Assembly: GCA_033032175.1 (NCBI GenBank)
Contig: CM065306.1
Span: 21,807,001-21,871,000 of the forward strand
Length of the DNA stretch: 64,000 bases
DNA from: Saturnia japonica
Taxonomy: Eukaryota; Arthropoda; Insecta; Lepidoptera; Saturniidae
Reading direction: 5' to 3'
Part shown: positions 31,217-43,672 of the stretch, one piece after another
Numbering within the stretch: position 1 is the first letter of the stretch
How the letters are laid out: the number at the start of each line of letters is the position of its first letter
Notes under the pieces: generated by a model
What the model was told of the DNA's origin: nothing
The model's database searches: none
What the model saw: only the letters and a program-made list of their open reading frames with translations
Position numbers and translations under genes: made by a program

Positions 31217-33860
31217 GTACGTCCTTTGTGCCCTTGTAATCTTCTCTGCAGCTTGCCTTGTCGGTCTGCCTTTGCCGGCATAATCATTTATTATTAATGT
31301 AATTGTACCATATTCAAAGCTTGATTAATTTGAAATAGGCACTTCCATTTCCTGCCTTCTTTTTGAAGCTTTTAAACGGGAAATAATATATTTCATTCCG
31401 TTCTATCGTACATTAAATTCCTCTCGAGATCATACTTCGAAACCGCGTCGAATCATGGGAATCCAAATTTCTGTCGAGATCGTACTTCGACGCCGCGTCG
31501 AATCACGAGAATCCGTTAGTGAAATCCCCGGCGATTTACATCCGGGAACCGAACGTCCCCGTATAAAGAGCCGGACGCCTAACATCTTTACCGATCTCGA
31601 CGATAAAATCGAAGCAATAAACAAGTTTTTACTGCACCGTCTCTCAAAACAGAAACCACCGTTCCCTCCGCAGGGGACGAGCGGCTAACTTAGCTCTTGC
31701 ACACCCGTCACGTCCTCCCTCTCACGCGGCAACTCAAGCCTAGGTCCGTTCCCTCGGTGTGAAACCTTTTTGAGTCTTGCAGCCGCTCGCGCGATACAGG
31801 TGGCACTGCACTCGCAATCACTTAGCTACCAACATACATCATTACACACAATATGTTCATAAACACGTGCACACCACACAGATACTGTACAGGTTCTGTA
31901 AAGTACCTTTTTTCCTTTTTTTACGCTAGTTAGTGTAAACCATAATTTTAGATTACTAAATACATATATACATGTTCCTTCCTTCCTCTCAGGAAGGAGG
32001 GACATGTATATATGTATATGTTAGTTTAGCTCGAATTTTCTACGGATAGGGAATTAGTCAGATTGCGACTTCATTGCAATCGAGGTAACAGCCCAAGCCG
32101 AGGTCCGGCCACTTTAGCATTCTTACGCGCATTTTGCCACGCTAAAGAATATAAATCATTAATGTCGAAACAAAAATTAATAAGCAAAAATACTAATAAA
32201 TAACTCTCCATTCTTAACACATAAGATAAATATTTGTTATCTCTCAACAGCCCTACTATATTATTCTCGAACACCAGACGAGTAATCCATAAATATATCA
32301 ACATTGTCGCCAAGCGCATTGTAAGAGCTACATACCATGTTTATGGTGAAGTGATGTTGCCATGGAGAACTTTGTGCAGGAACCCTAAATCCAAATTCCA
32401 AGGAATCCATCTGAAAGTAATTTAAGTTATCTTATAATGGAACTTGAGATTACTGCGGAGGGAGTGGTTTGCTAGATGACGCACGATTGCAACGTTACAA
32501 AGTAAATGCCGCTTTCAACATCAAAAAAGCCCTTCAGTTCAGAATGCGCTATGGCAAATTTGCATTTTTCAGTACAATTAAGAATAAAACAAAATCGCCT
32601 GATTTTGATGCATTTTTGCATATGGCTGTATGGCATATGCTGTAAAGATTTGGCTTAAGTTTTACGACCGGCCGTTCTGCCTGACGTCAACCCCACTTGG
32701 GAATGCTACGTTTGGCATAAGTTGGTCACCAAAAAAGTCCCTTAGTTGCCTTCCATGAAGAAAGTTGGTGGGGTCCTGTTTTAAGTCAGGAACAACACGA
32801 TTAAATAAATCTAATATTAATTATAAAATACAAATATAAACTATAAAAGTAATAATACCTAATAAATCTTATTATATTAAGTGAGCGAATTCTTGTATAT
32901 ATATGTAATTGGTTTCTCGGAAACGGCTCCAACGCTTTCGATGAAACTTTGCATTTAGATAATGTTTTACATTCCAATATTACCTAGATAGGTGTTTTTC
33001 TTTTTTTGGTTAAAAGACACCGAGCGCAGCTCGGTCGACCAGATATTAAAATGAATACGTTAATACATAATAGCAAGATAACTGTTGTTGTCGTAAGCCC
33101 GGAATCGTCAATTACAATCGTCAATCGTCAGTATCCATCCATCAGGTAATGTTCATATTGTGAAGCTTCTAGTGATATGGGGTCGATTTTATTGTGACCT
33201 ACTGATAGTATATCTTCTTTTTTTATACAAATCTTTTGGGCACCAGCCGGTAATTTGATCGACTCTGTTAATTTTGTAGGCATAATTGAAATTGATTTAT
33301 TAAGTCTGATATTTTTGTATATATATTCTGATATACGTGTATGCCAGTATATGTAATGAAATCTGTATAAGAACGTTCCTTTTACAGGTGACCATAACCG
33401 GGTTCGATCTGACGAGCTACCGGCAGTGCTTGAGTAAATGGAACCACGCGGTGGAGCTGATGTACCAGCAGTGTAAGTCGCTCGGAGCGGAGCGGTGTCT
33501 GACGGTGCGCTACGAGGAGCTGGTCCTGCGGCCGCGCGATACGCTCCAAGCCGTACTCGCCTTCCTCGGGCTGCGCTGGGACGAGTCAGTTCTGCATCAC
33601 GAGCGTTACATCAACCAGCCCAACGGCGTTGCGCTTTCCAAGTACGTCTTGTTCCCCACTCACAATCCCACTCCCCACACTGAGTCAATGAAACACACTG
33701 AGTGGTTTGCATGTCGTGTTGCAGCGTGGAGCGCTCATCTGACCAGGTGGTGCGGCCGGTCAACCTGGATGCATTGGACAAGTGGGTGGGGCAGATCCCG
33801 AGCGACGTGCGCGCCGACATGGCCGAGCTTGCGCCTATGCTGTCGGTGCTGGGCTTATGA
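30692..33860 (+). CDS. Tpst: Protein-tyrosine sulfotransferase (TPST), gene-level entry
   Basis: A Golgi type II membrane enzyme that transfers sulfate from PAPS to tyrosines of secreted and membrane proteins. Exons: 30,692-31,216; 33,388-33,641; 33,725-33,860. Residues 11-23 ([13 protein letters not shown]) are the membrane anchor. [20 protein letters not shown] (51-70) is the 5'-phosphosulfate loop and CGQETR holds the catalytic Glu. [12 protein letters not shown] (159-170) is the 3'-phosphate site. The third exon gives [20 protein letters not shown]. As read, the frame stops after MLSVLGL (304 residues). The expected [12 protein letters not shown] follows in the next frame, ending at 33,972, so one extra T near 33,855 breaks the tail. 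Family length is about 350-370. The ATG at 30,692 is the first after an in-frame TGA. Confidence 0.93.
31424..32150 (+). repeat. Second long copy of the polyA retroelement 3' region
   Basis: It parallels 22,955-23,560 ('cacacccgtcacgtcc', 'gcctaggtccgttcc', 'gtgcacaccacacag', 'cccaagccgaggt'), then breaks off before the conserved 3' tip. At its left, 'tcgagatc-tacttcga' and 'cgcgtcgaatca' occur twice at 50-bp spacing (31,424 and 31,474). A 77-codon frame at 31,455-31,688 may be the last residue-coding part of the parent element. Confidence 0.6.
32886..33050 (+). repeat. Repeat with 'caccgagcgcagctcggtcg' end
   Basis: It begins like 4,841-4,900 and ends with 'ggttaaaagacaccgagcg' and 'cagctcggtcgaccag', words I know from interspersed repeats in Lepidoptera. 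No coding content. Confidence 0.6.
33388..33641 (+). CDS. Tpst: TPST exon 2
   Basis: The acceptor is TTTTACAG and the donor CCAA|GTACGT. It encodes [53 protein letters not shown] and LSK, all close to animal TPSTs. It continues exon 1 in frame (RK|VTITGF). The open frame past 33,641 is an 83-bp intron. Confidence 0.94.
33725..33860 (+). CDS. Tpst: TPST exon 3, with frame-broken tail
   Basis: The acceptor is GTGTTGCAG; the split codon AA|C gives SNVERSSDQ. It continues [20 protein letters not shown] and [17 protein letters not shown], then TGA at 33,858-33,860. The conserved end [11 protein letters not shown] begins at 33,856 in the +1 frame and runs open to 33,972. Discounting one T of 'ggcttatgac' aligns both. 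Whether the base is real cannot be told here. Confidence 0.88.
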
Positions 33861-34305
33861 CCCGTGGGGCAACCCGCCGCGCTATGGCGACCGTACGTCG
33901 CGTACAGACGGACACGATGGACACGATGCACAAGGCGTACACGACCCACACGAGGGACCCGACGATACATAATATAAAACTCTTTACGAAACACGGAGAT
34001 CTTTCATTTTAACTTCATGTTTCTGCTAGTCCTTGCCTTACAGTTTCTCAGATACAGTTCCTCGGTAACCGTATACAAGTGCCAAGTGTATAGTTGATTT
34101 TTATTTACTTATTTAGGTATTGCTAGTTCACTTAGACTGTCGCAGCCAGGTCCGAGACTCTGGGCTAGCCATTTCGAATTCTCTAATAGTTTTTTAAAGG
34201 AGAGTGGCAGCGGTACCGTGGTACTGCTATTAGAACGGCCACAGCAATTTACACTACGATAACTTGAAAGTATTGAGTTTACATCGGAAAGAACCTACCG
34301 AAGTA

Positions 34306-35766
34306 CAGTATTGTGCCGAATCAAAGTGTAAACATGAAAAAAAAAAATTAAGTTATAGCAACGCTTTTATGTCAATTCTGACAGTTATTTTGATGGCTAA
34401 TCATAGTCTGATCGCCATTATTTACCGCCAAAAACCTGTACAATTATAATATTGTTTAGGTTATGTTTGAGAGTCTTTGATATTTTTAAAAAATACTGAA
34501 TAATTTCTAAGATTTTTACGATTGTTTGGATGCAGGGATATTACTCCGAGGAAAAGAGAAAAGATAACGCTTAGTTAGACAATGACACAGAGCTGATGCA
34601 TTTCCATAGAATGTGGCATGAGTTTGGGTGCTGTAAATAAACTTTTGGAGCAGAAGAGAGAGACGGGATCTGTTGAAGTGCAGCGAAAAGGAAAATGTGG
34701 AAGAAAAACGAAGGTAACCCCTCGAGATGATACCAGCCTTCTGCGTAACAGCAAATTTCACCCAAGAAAAACAAGCTACGATTTTCAACAAGATTTTGAA
34801 CGGGTTGAGGTGAAAAACCACGACTCTACAGTACGCAGAAGACTCTTGGAAGGTAGAAGAAGAGGCATGAGGCCACAGAAAAAACAACTCTTGGACTGCC
34901 CCTATGATGAAAAAGATACTGAATTAGCCGAAAAAAATTGTCAATTGGACCGAACATGACTGGACGAAGGTGCTGTTCTCCGACTAGACACACTTTCTAG
35001 TGCAGGGCCAGCGATCAAAATTCGTTCCTAAAAGGCTGGATGAAAACTTACTGCAGCTCATATTCTACAATCGGTCAAACATCCAGTTAAGAAGATGTTC
35101 TGGGCTGCCTTTCGTACTCCGGACTTGGCAAAGTTATTCCTGTAGAAGGAATGATGAATGGCGAAAAATATAAAGCAATGTTAGATCGATGTTTGGTTTA
35201 GGAGCTGGAGAAACTTCAGGCCAACGGAAATGCAATTTTTCAACAAGATTCCGCTCCATTCCATGTTTCTAAGACCATTGAAATATTTCAAAGACAAAAG
35301 ATTTGCACTTTGGACTGGCCTGGAAATTCACCAGATCTCAAGCCTATTGAGAATTTGTGGGCGATCTGCAAGCCAGCTTACAAAAGATGGACTGTACGAC
35401 GAAAATCAAGGTGGTGGAAGCTGTAATTCAAGTATGGTTTCGAGAGGAGGCAATCAAGAATAATTGTAAAAAGGAGTCGGGTATTTCTGGACCTAGAATG
35501 TAATTAGTTGAAATATGGTTTATAAAATCGAAAATATTTTTATTATTAAAATGGTACAATATCATTAAAATTCACAATCAACAAAATAAGTAAACTAATA
35601 ACTTTAAAAGATAATAAACATAATCCTTTAATAATATTAATCCTACTTCAAAAATAGTTTAAATTAAGTTTATTACATGACTTCGCTTTTACGAAATATC
35701 CTATATCTCTGATTTACATTTTAGAAAAAAATCCTTGTGTTGTTCACATTAATTTGCACAATACTG
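34306..35766 (+). mobile_element. Tc1-like transposon, complete ends, dead
   Basis: The inverted ends read CAGTATTGTGC at both sides (34,306 and, inverted, to 35,766), within longer imperfect repeats. A TA duplication is at 34,304-34,305 and 35,767-35,768. Length is 1,461 bp, normal for Tc1 elements. The transposase inside is plus strand and broken. Confidence 0.88.
34600..35500 (+). pseudogene. Tc1-type transposase, degenerate
   Basis: In three frames: MSLGAVNKLLEQKRETGSVE and GRKTKVTPRDDTSLLRNSKF (paired-like DNA-binding part), VRRRLLEGRRRGMRP, then a VLFSD-stop-THF stretch (first Asp of DDE followed by a stop), KKMFWGCFSYSGLGKVIP, AIFQQDSAPFH (second Asp) and WPGNSPDLKPIENLW (last acidic position). 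Stops and frame shifts are several. The order and spacing fit a single decayed open reading frame. Confidence 0.9.
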
Positions 35767-35794
35767 TACCTATTTGGCGTAATTTATTTTCAAA

Positions 35795-35868
35795 AATCAA
35801 AATTTTAATAACACTAATGCTGGTTCAGAAAATTCCCAATCATCGAGAAGAACCGGTAAGAAACTCGA
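35795..35868 (-). repeat. Inverted fragment of a LINE 3' UTR
   Basis: The reverse complement reads 'gtttcttaccggttcttctc', then 'gat-ttgg-a-tttt-tgaac' and 'gta-tgtt', matching 50,411-50,475 at the end of the plus-strand LINE. Confidence 0.8.
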
Positions 35869-36310
35869 TCGGGTTTATCTTTTAAAGTGAAACTTTTATT
35901 AGATCGTCTCAAAATTTTTGGTCTGTGTGTTGCATATCGCGTGACGGTCGGCCGCGGAGTAGGGATGGCGGCGCCTATAGTTCGCAGCAACTGAATTAAT
36001 TTTTTTATTTTTTCAACGGTACAATAATTTATTTATTTATTAAGGTAACACTGCCATAACATAAACATGTATAAACATAATATAAGCATAATTTACACAA
36101 AGAGACCTACAGTACCATCTATTGAAATATATCTAACTATACATAGTTTTTATAATAATTATTATTATTATAATAAATTTACAATTGAGTAAGCAAGACA
36201 GTGAAGTTCTGAATAAAAACTAAGTACATAATTTATGAATTCGCTAAAGTAGTCAGAACACTCTAATATTAATATTCAAATAAAAACATACATAGTTAAA
36301 TTTATATTAT

Positions 36311-37050
36311 ACTAGCTGTGCCCGAGGCTTCGCTCACGTGGACTACAGAATGCCCGCGCGAATCTTGCTCCCCGCTCCCGGCTATTTTAAAGACAAAAAT
36401 GCTTATTGTGGGTGTTCCTTAGAAGATAGATGTATACTCGTATATATATGTACTATAGATAACATATATCGCGACATGTTAAATGCGTAGGAATTCTGAG
36501 GTAGATGTGTGGGAGGAGGTGGGTGGATAAAAAATTATTTTCAAATTTAGGGTCTGTAGAAGCTATAGCTCGGATATTAAAAACCTTAATTGTTAACACC
36601 CACCCCCGCAATCCATATTATGAGTAGGTTGTTATAAAATTCGCTCTTAGATCATTTTTACATCACTTAAAGAAGACTCCTACCAAATTTGGAGTCGATA
36701 GGAGCTATAGCTTGAAAATTAAAAAAAATCATTGTTAATACCCACCCCCGCAACACCCTGTAGGATGGGATATCGTAAAATTCGTTCATAAATGATTTCT
36801 ACATCTCTTACAAAAGATTCCTACCAAATTTGGAGTCGATAGGAGCTATATTTTAAAAACGGGAATTTTTCATAGTTAACGGCCCTGCAAACCCCTTTGG
36901 GGGAGGAATTTCTTAAAATGCGTTCTTAGCTGACCTCTACATGGTAAAAGTAATATTCCTGCCAAATTTCAAGTCTCTAGGTCTTATAGTTCCAGAGATA
37001 TCGTGATGAGTCAATCTTTCTATAGAACAGCTCCTTTATATATATAGATT
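36311..37050 (+). repeat. Interspersed repeat beginning 'actagctgtgcccgaggctt'
   Basis: A repeat type common in moth and butterfly genomes. Inside, units of about 130 bp recur: 'ctaccaaatttggagtcgat' with 'aggagctata' occurs at about 36,690 and 36,822, plus diverged forms. It ends in 'tttatatatatag'. No coding sequence. Confidence 0.7.
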
Positions 37051-37120
37051 ATAATATATCTTTATTCAGAAAATTACAGTTTCCTTTTTGTAAGATGATA
37101 ACTTATTTGAAAATGGGTAA

Positions 37121-38671
37121 TAGTCCGGTCAATTAAGACATTCGAAGTTACATAAAGTCCCAACAAGCTGAATTTCTGTGAAGTTGTTCAAAACATAATT
37201 ATAAACAATGTCTAGAAGTTCTCCATCATTCCCCTGTAAGGAAAAAAATTAATTCAAGGTCAAAGGTAAAAAAAATGAGTTTTTCGCGATTTTCAGCAAA
37301 ACGGTAAGTTTTATCATAAAAGTACCTCAGACAAAAATTGTAGATCATAAAATTATCTATAAAAAATGTATCAATACTTTTTTTCTTACGAGCCACCGTT
37401 TCTGAGATATAACGATTCAAAAAGTTATAAAAGTTGTTATCGTCATACTAAGCACACGTTTCCACGCCACCTATGAGGTAGTGTACTTAGCGCGTTTTTT
37501 TTAACGTGGTTTCCCCAGTAGGCCTACTGCACGGGTCAGTTGTGATCCTGTTTAATGTAAAACTATTGCAAAATAACGGAAATTTTCAAAGATTGGGAAA
37601 GATAAAAGCGATGTAAATGAAAAAAAGTGTTGAAGTTTATTCGTCTTATTCGTAAGTTTCAAATTCTTGTTCTTCTTCTTGTTCTTCTTCTCCTGCTTCT
37701 TCTTCATCTTCATTTTGGATGCAAGTAAATTGCGTCAATAGCGATGTAGTTAAAACTTATGTATATTTTATATTGTAAGTATAAGTTACAATGACCGATA
37801 GAAAAATATTTAAACATTTAATATATAATATATATATATATATATATATAAGATACGCAATAAATCAGTTGAGCCAGCGATAAGATTCGTCTAAAAATAA
37901 GAGTTTATTATTATTATTAATTACAACTATGTACAATATTACAAGTAAGCACATTTTTTACTAACCTAAAAATAAGAGAATCAACAATCAAGACTATTGC
38001 TTAACGGATTTCTCAACAATCACAAAGTCTCATAATATTTCACAAACTCACAATTGATTATAACAATTCTGACTAACTTTTACCAATCTTACTTATCTTA
38101 AATAAAGACTATGTTTTATAAAGTTCTATCTCTTGAGTCAATGCTCGACAATGTTTTTTCTATCTGTCTCTCTCTATCATAAGGCTCGTGTCGAGTATCT
38201 ACTGTGATCGACAAGAGACGGTTTCTTACCAGTATACTTGAATATACTCGCGAAGCTTACATATATACATACATATATATATTATATAAAATATTACAAC
38301 TCTAGATGTATATACGTGGCGTACTCATGCATATTATGACGATAACAACTTTTATAACTTTTTGAATCGTTATATCTCAGAAACGGTGGCTCGTAAGAAA
38401 AAAAGTATTGATACATTTTTTATAGATAATTTTATGATCTACAATTTTTGTCTGAGGTACTTTTATGAGAAAACTTACCGTTTTGCTGAAAATCGCGAAA
38501 AACTCATTTTTTTGACCTTTGACCTTGAATTAAATTTTTTCCTTACAGGGGAATGATGGGGAACTTCTAGACATTGTTTATTATTATATTTTGAACAATT
38601 TCACTGAAATTCAGCTTGTTGGGACTTTATGTAACTTCACTCTCATTTTTTGGTCTAAATTGACCGGACTA
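37121..38671. mobile_element. Non-autonomous element with about 330-bp terminal inverted repeats
   Basis: The left arm is 37,121-37,447 and the right arm 38,335-38,671, starting TAGTCCGGTCAATT at each end. A TAA flank is repeated at 37,118-37,120 and 38,672-38,674, a possible 3-bp target duplication as in PIF/Harbinger. The interior of about 890 bp has a Ser/Glu-type 'ttcttctt' run and an AT microsatellite but no transposase. Each arm has a mirrored 64-codon frame, differing in only a few residues, which follows from the arms being copies. Superfamily undecided. Confidence 0.8.
37829..37851. repeat. AT microsatellite
   Basis: A run of alternating AT inside the long-armed element. Confidence 0.9.
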
Positions 38672-38924
38672 TAAGCATCTCGCTAAGAAATCTGTTACAG
38701 TAATAAAAAGAACGTTGAAAGAAGGAGTTTTTGATATAATTATTTTGTCCGCTAAAAAAGAATATGAAATGTGTCCTTTGATGGTGCGTTAGATCGCGGT
38801 ATTTTTAAAGAAATTTGTTCCAGAAGTGGAGAGGAATCAATATGGTAATTTTTATGTAAGAAGACAGATCCACCTATGTTTTAAAGATAGCATGTTATGC
38901 TTTGCAGCACTTGTTTTGTAGTCA

Positions 38925-40480
38925 ATATAATTATTACAAGTTCTTATAATGTATCGACTTTAGCTTTAGATGCGATAGTACTATGAAAATCGAAGTACAA
39001 TCTATAATCCAGAATTACACATATGTCGCGAATTTCAATAACAGGTTTAATTATATCCCCAGATACTTCATAGTTCTACGTGACAGGATTACGTTTCCGT
39101 GTAAAAGAAATAATGTGGCATTTGTCACTGTTAATAAATATTTGATTTGAGAAGCGATATTCCGAATATTTATATCATTTTGTAATTGCATAAAGGTTGC
39201 CTCTGATTGAACGATTTTAAAATCTTTGTATTGTCTGCATAGAGTAGATGACAAGACTCCTTAAAATATGTACCTACCTATATCATTGATACAAAGCGTA
39301 AATAGGAGAGGGCCAAGATGAGATCCCTGGGGAATCCGGGAGGGAATCGCTAGAAACCTAGAACAATAACCTTAGAGTGCGGTTTCTTATATACGACTCA
39401 AGCGACCTCAGGAGGTCACCGTGTATACCGACCCTCAATAACTTGTTCAGTAATATCGAATGATTTATTTTATCAAATGCTTTAGAGAGATTAGTATACA
39501 TGGCGTCCATCTGATAGCCAGAATCGAGAGGTTTTGTGATAAAAGTAGTGTAAGAGACTAAATTATTGTCAACACTGCGACCGCGATATTAACCATGCTG
39601 CTCAATTCAACAAATGATTAATTTGTGCTGTTAATTCGTTAGTTCATTTCGAAGTTTCGATATTGGTCTATAATGCTTAACGTTATATTTATCACCTCCT
39701 TTTGGTATCGGAGTCATCAGTGACATCTTCCAGACATTCGAAAAACATCTTCCAGTCAGTGACACGGTGAAAATTATAAAAAGCGGCGAAGATAATTCTT
39801 TTGCAATCTCGACACCAAAATATGAACATCATCAAATCCAGCACTTTTAATAATATCCGTTTGTTTTAATAGTTTGAACACCATTTCATTCATAATGAAC
39901 CCATTGATTATGAAGTATCACCACAGAACCAATTCCGTGGGTATCACAGGTAATCATCACACCATATATGATGAATATATTCGTGACGACGGGTTAGGTA
40001 CAAACACTAAATTAAAATAATTATTTAACATATTGCATATTTCTTCATTATCAGTTGAGGTTTGATTGTCGTATGTCATATAATAGCTGGTATATTGTTA
40101 GCAGAGAACTTAGACTTTATGAAGGACCAAAAATATTTTGAACATGTATCTACTGATTTTATCTTCAGAAAAAGAAATTTCGATAGCATTCTGCTTCTAG
40201 GGATTTTCCTCTTTCACGTAAATTGTACTAAGTTTCGAGCTTTTTTATATTTTTATCAATTTGCATGAACTTTTAACTTTTCACGAATACGTTTTAGTAA
40301 TACTCTGGAATAACAGGGCGAATAATGTTTATTTAAAAGTATTAGTTTCTTAGGAACAAATAAATCAACTAACTTATGCAAACCGCAATTAAAATAAGTC
40401 ACCGCTTCTTCCGTGTTCAAGCAACTAAGACATTAAACCCGTGTGATATCTCCTAAATTCTTACGTATCTCTTCAAAAAT
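38925..40480 (-). mobile_element. Degenerate Jockey-type LINE, reverse-transcriptase region
   Basis: On the minus strand, from right to left, pieces read TPIPKGGDKYNVKHYRPIS, then MDAMYTNLSKAFDKINHSIL and SGIPQGSHLGPLLFTLCIND followed by a YADN-like site, all core reverse-transcriptase motifs. Frame shifts and stops interrupt it. It is a different family from the LINE at 41-44.6 kb. Outer limits are approximate. Confidence 0.8.
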
Positions 40481-40550
40481 TAGCTGAGTGATAGATATAT
40501 TTAAAACGTGATGTCCTCAGAGGTGAGTGGTGAAGGACAAGAACTATGGT

Positions 40551-41126
40551 TTTTGAAGTGAAACTTCTTTATCGGGGTTGGAAAAAAATTTAGTGTAACA
40601 TTTTTTCGTTACGCGTCACATTTTTCCGTTACGTGGGTGTAATTATGGTATCATTTTTTTATAATACTTGAATGTTTATTGTGGTATTTATTTTTCTAAA
40701 ATATTCAAAGTCAACCTCAGTTTTTGATTGCATTTTTCAAAACACCAACACGTGGGCGTGATCATGTTATTTATTTTTAACGAGATCCGGCACTACAATT
40801 GATGGAGTTTTCGCTCGGTTACTAAATTTTGTGGAATGTAAACAATATATTTCGTATTTCAGTTACCATAAGCCATTAATAACACAAATATATAATAACG
40901 ACATCAATGATAGTAATAATTCTATTACAATTAATGAAATTCAATAATTATCTTTGTAGTAATAAGCTAAAATGAAATAATTGTAGAATTTGTATTTATG
41001 TCTATGATAATAAAAGCCTTTTATTAAACTTTATCTAATTTAACTTTATTTAACCAATTTCTGTAAAGTTGCATATAGTAAATAATTTTTTGAAAAATAA
41101 CGTCATAAAGAAGTTTCACTTCTTAA
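40551..41126. mobile_element. MITE-like element with GAAGTGAAACTTCTTTAT ends
   Basis: The 18-bp end at 40,555-40,572 is repeated inverted at 41,105-41,122. The interior is AT-rich with two 'cgtgggtgtaat'-like words and no open frame. It lies directly between two minus-strand LINEs. Confidence 0.75.
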
Positions 41127-42835
41127 GAGTGTACGCTTGCGCTAGTACACGCACACATTTTTTATTTTTTATTTATTGTTCCACAAAACTCACTACAATC
41201 TGGGTATATACTTAGAAATGAGCAATATTGTAAAATCATGCAATGATTGCACTCTTCTAAGATAAGGAAAAAGAAATTAGGTGGTACAAAAAACTAAATA
41301 AACTAATCCATAATAAAACTAAGATCCTAGAAATTACATTATTTAAGTGTATTAAGATTATTTTTAATACAGGTAACAGAACTTGAAAATATATGAATCT
41401 CTGTGCGAACAGCGTTACAGAAAGAGGACATACGATATACTGGGAATATTGAGCGATATTTGTTCTGCAATGAGGCTAGTAACAAGTTTTTCTGTTATGC
41501 AGGCGACTGCCCAAACGTGGAATTGCAAAGTTTAAGCGTTCAAGAATGTAGGGGGAGTCTGTGATTCCATATAGCAATTTAAAAATAAACAGGATGTCAG
41601 AGTCCCTCCTACGAGTACGAAGTTACATAACTTTGTAATAAGAAAGGAGTTCTTCATAAGTTTTCAAGATTTTGCATTATTAATCAGAATATGCCAAATG
41701 GTACATGAAACGCTTTTGTACTCATTCAATTCTGTCATAATGTATTTGGTAGCAAGTATTCCAAACAGGATTATTGTATTCTAAAATGCCGCGTAGAATA
41801 GTGTTGTAAATTATTGTCGTTAGGCTGGGTTCTTTAAATATTTTCATCTGACGACTAATAAACCCAGACAATTTAGATGATTTTTGGATTATGTTATGTC
41901 GATGATATCGAAAACTCAAAGATCCATCTACAGTGATGCCCAAGTCTCGAATAGTTGTTACTTCATTTAATTTAATAGAGTCCATCATATAATCACCGAT
42001 ATGAGGCTTTTTTTTCTTGTAAACTTTATATGAAAACACTTACCTGGACTAAGCGACATGCCATTAAGACTACACCATTTCTTAGCATTGTCGATGTCAG
42101 ATTGTACACATTGTATGTCTAGAGTACTACTAACAATGCGATATAATTTTAAATCATCATCATACATTTTGAATTTAGAATGAATGGAATCGCAAAGATC
42201 ATTTATAAATATTAGGAAAAAAAGCGGACCCAAATGGGAACCTTAAGGAACTCCAGACGGAATCTCAGACACCAAAGATTTGTGGCTATGAATTACTACC
42301 AATTGGAAGCATTTACCCAGATACGATTCACACCATCTTAATAAGGAACCATGTATACCTATATACGTAAGTTTGTTTAAAAGCAAATTGTGATTTACTA
42401 AGTCAAATTACTTTTCGGAAATCTGTGTAAATTTCATGCACTTCTTGGTTATCATTAAGAGCTTCCGATAAATCGGATTCGTACTCTAGCAAAATCGTAG
42501 CAGTTGATTTCCGCGGTTGGAAACCATGCTGATTGGAATTGATGCGGTTATGAATAGGAGTAGTATCTTCTTATTTACCAATTATTTCAGAATTTTGCCA
42601 CAAATGGATAGAATGGATATTGGCCTATAATTTGTCACATCATCCAGTGCCCCTGACTTGTGCATTGGTGTTATATGTGCAAGTTTCCAGGTTGCTGGGA
42701 ATTTATCAGTGTTTAGAGATTGTGTATACAGCTGTGTTAGTGGCTTACATACATTTTCGGCACATTTTCTAAGCAAAATTGGGCGTAGCAGGTCAGGCCC
42801 CGGACCCTTGTTGCAATCTAGTGATTGTAGCGATC

Positions 42836-43672
42836 TTAGAACTTCTTTCTCAGTAACATCACAGTTACAAATAGGTACAACATTGAAATTAGCATGAAAA
42901 TGTGAAATGAAAGGTGTTTGCTAAAAAGTTCTGCGATAGTCTGCCCATCCGCAGCCACCACATCCTCAAAGAGCATTTTATAAGGTATGCCAACACTATT
43001 ATTTGTTTGGTCTTTGACAAATTTCCAATAATATTTAGGACAACGTTGCAAATGAGAAGCTGCCTGTTGTTTAACATTATTATAGCAATGCTTAATCATC
43101 TCATCGCAACACCGCCGTAAAATATTGAATGTTGCTTTATCCAGTGGGTTACTATACTTGATGTATCTGGAGTGGTATTTGTTTTTCTCTTTAAGAGCTT
43201 CGATGAGGGAGGAACTAAACCACACTGGATATTTTTCATCTCTTATTTTTCGCATAGGAGTATGTCTCAGAAGTATTTGCATAATTATATTGTAAAATAT
43301 TTCCATCATTACATCGACATTATAAACATCCTTCCAGACAAATGACCAATCTATGTCTTGCAGCTCACTATTCACAGCGTCATAGTTGCACATATTAAAG
43401 TTATAAGTTAGTAAATTTGGAGAAATGTGCGATTTATTTACTTCAATTTCGATGCTTGGATGACGTAAATCCAAGGGTATAACAGGATTTGTAGCTTTAG
43501 ATATAGTGACATTAGTCGGGTGATTACAAAGTACCAAATCTAAAATACGTTGATTTTTATTTGTAACATAGTTACACTGATATAAATTATTAAAAGCAAG
43601 GATATCAGTAAAAAGATTTTCAATATTATTAGAAGTCGAAGCGCAGATAAATTGCAAGAGTTGCATCACCAT
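42836..43672 (-). pseudogene. LINE endonuclease-reverse transcriptase linker, longest open piece
   Basis: 278 codons are open. It includes RILDLVLCNHPTNVTISKAT (end of endonuclease), YPVWFSSSLIEALKEKNKYH and CPKYYWKFVKDQTN, patterns typical of the stretch ahead of the reverse transcriptase in Jockey-type elements. Stops on both sides show it is not functional alone. Confidence 0.85.

Larger units (their letters stand above)
31217..33387 (+). other. TPST intron 1 with repeats
   Basis: 2.17 kb, GT-AG. It contains a 50-bp tandem duplication at 31,424, the retroelement 3' region to about 32,150 and a short repeat at 32,886-33,050. The stretch 32,160-32,880 shows nothing I can name. Confidence 0.75.

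Noticed and set aside
37226..38556. Two copies of a 64-residue gene (minus 37,226-37,420 and plus 38,362-38,556)
   Set aside because: They are the two arms of one inverted repeat, so the shared frame needs no coding explanation; no start or splice context.
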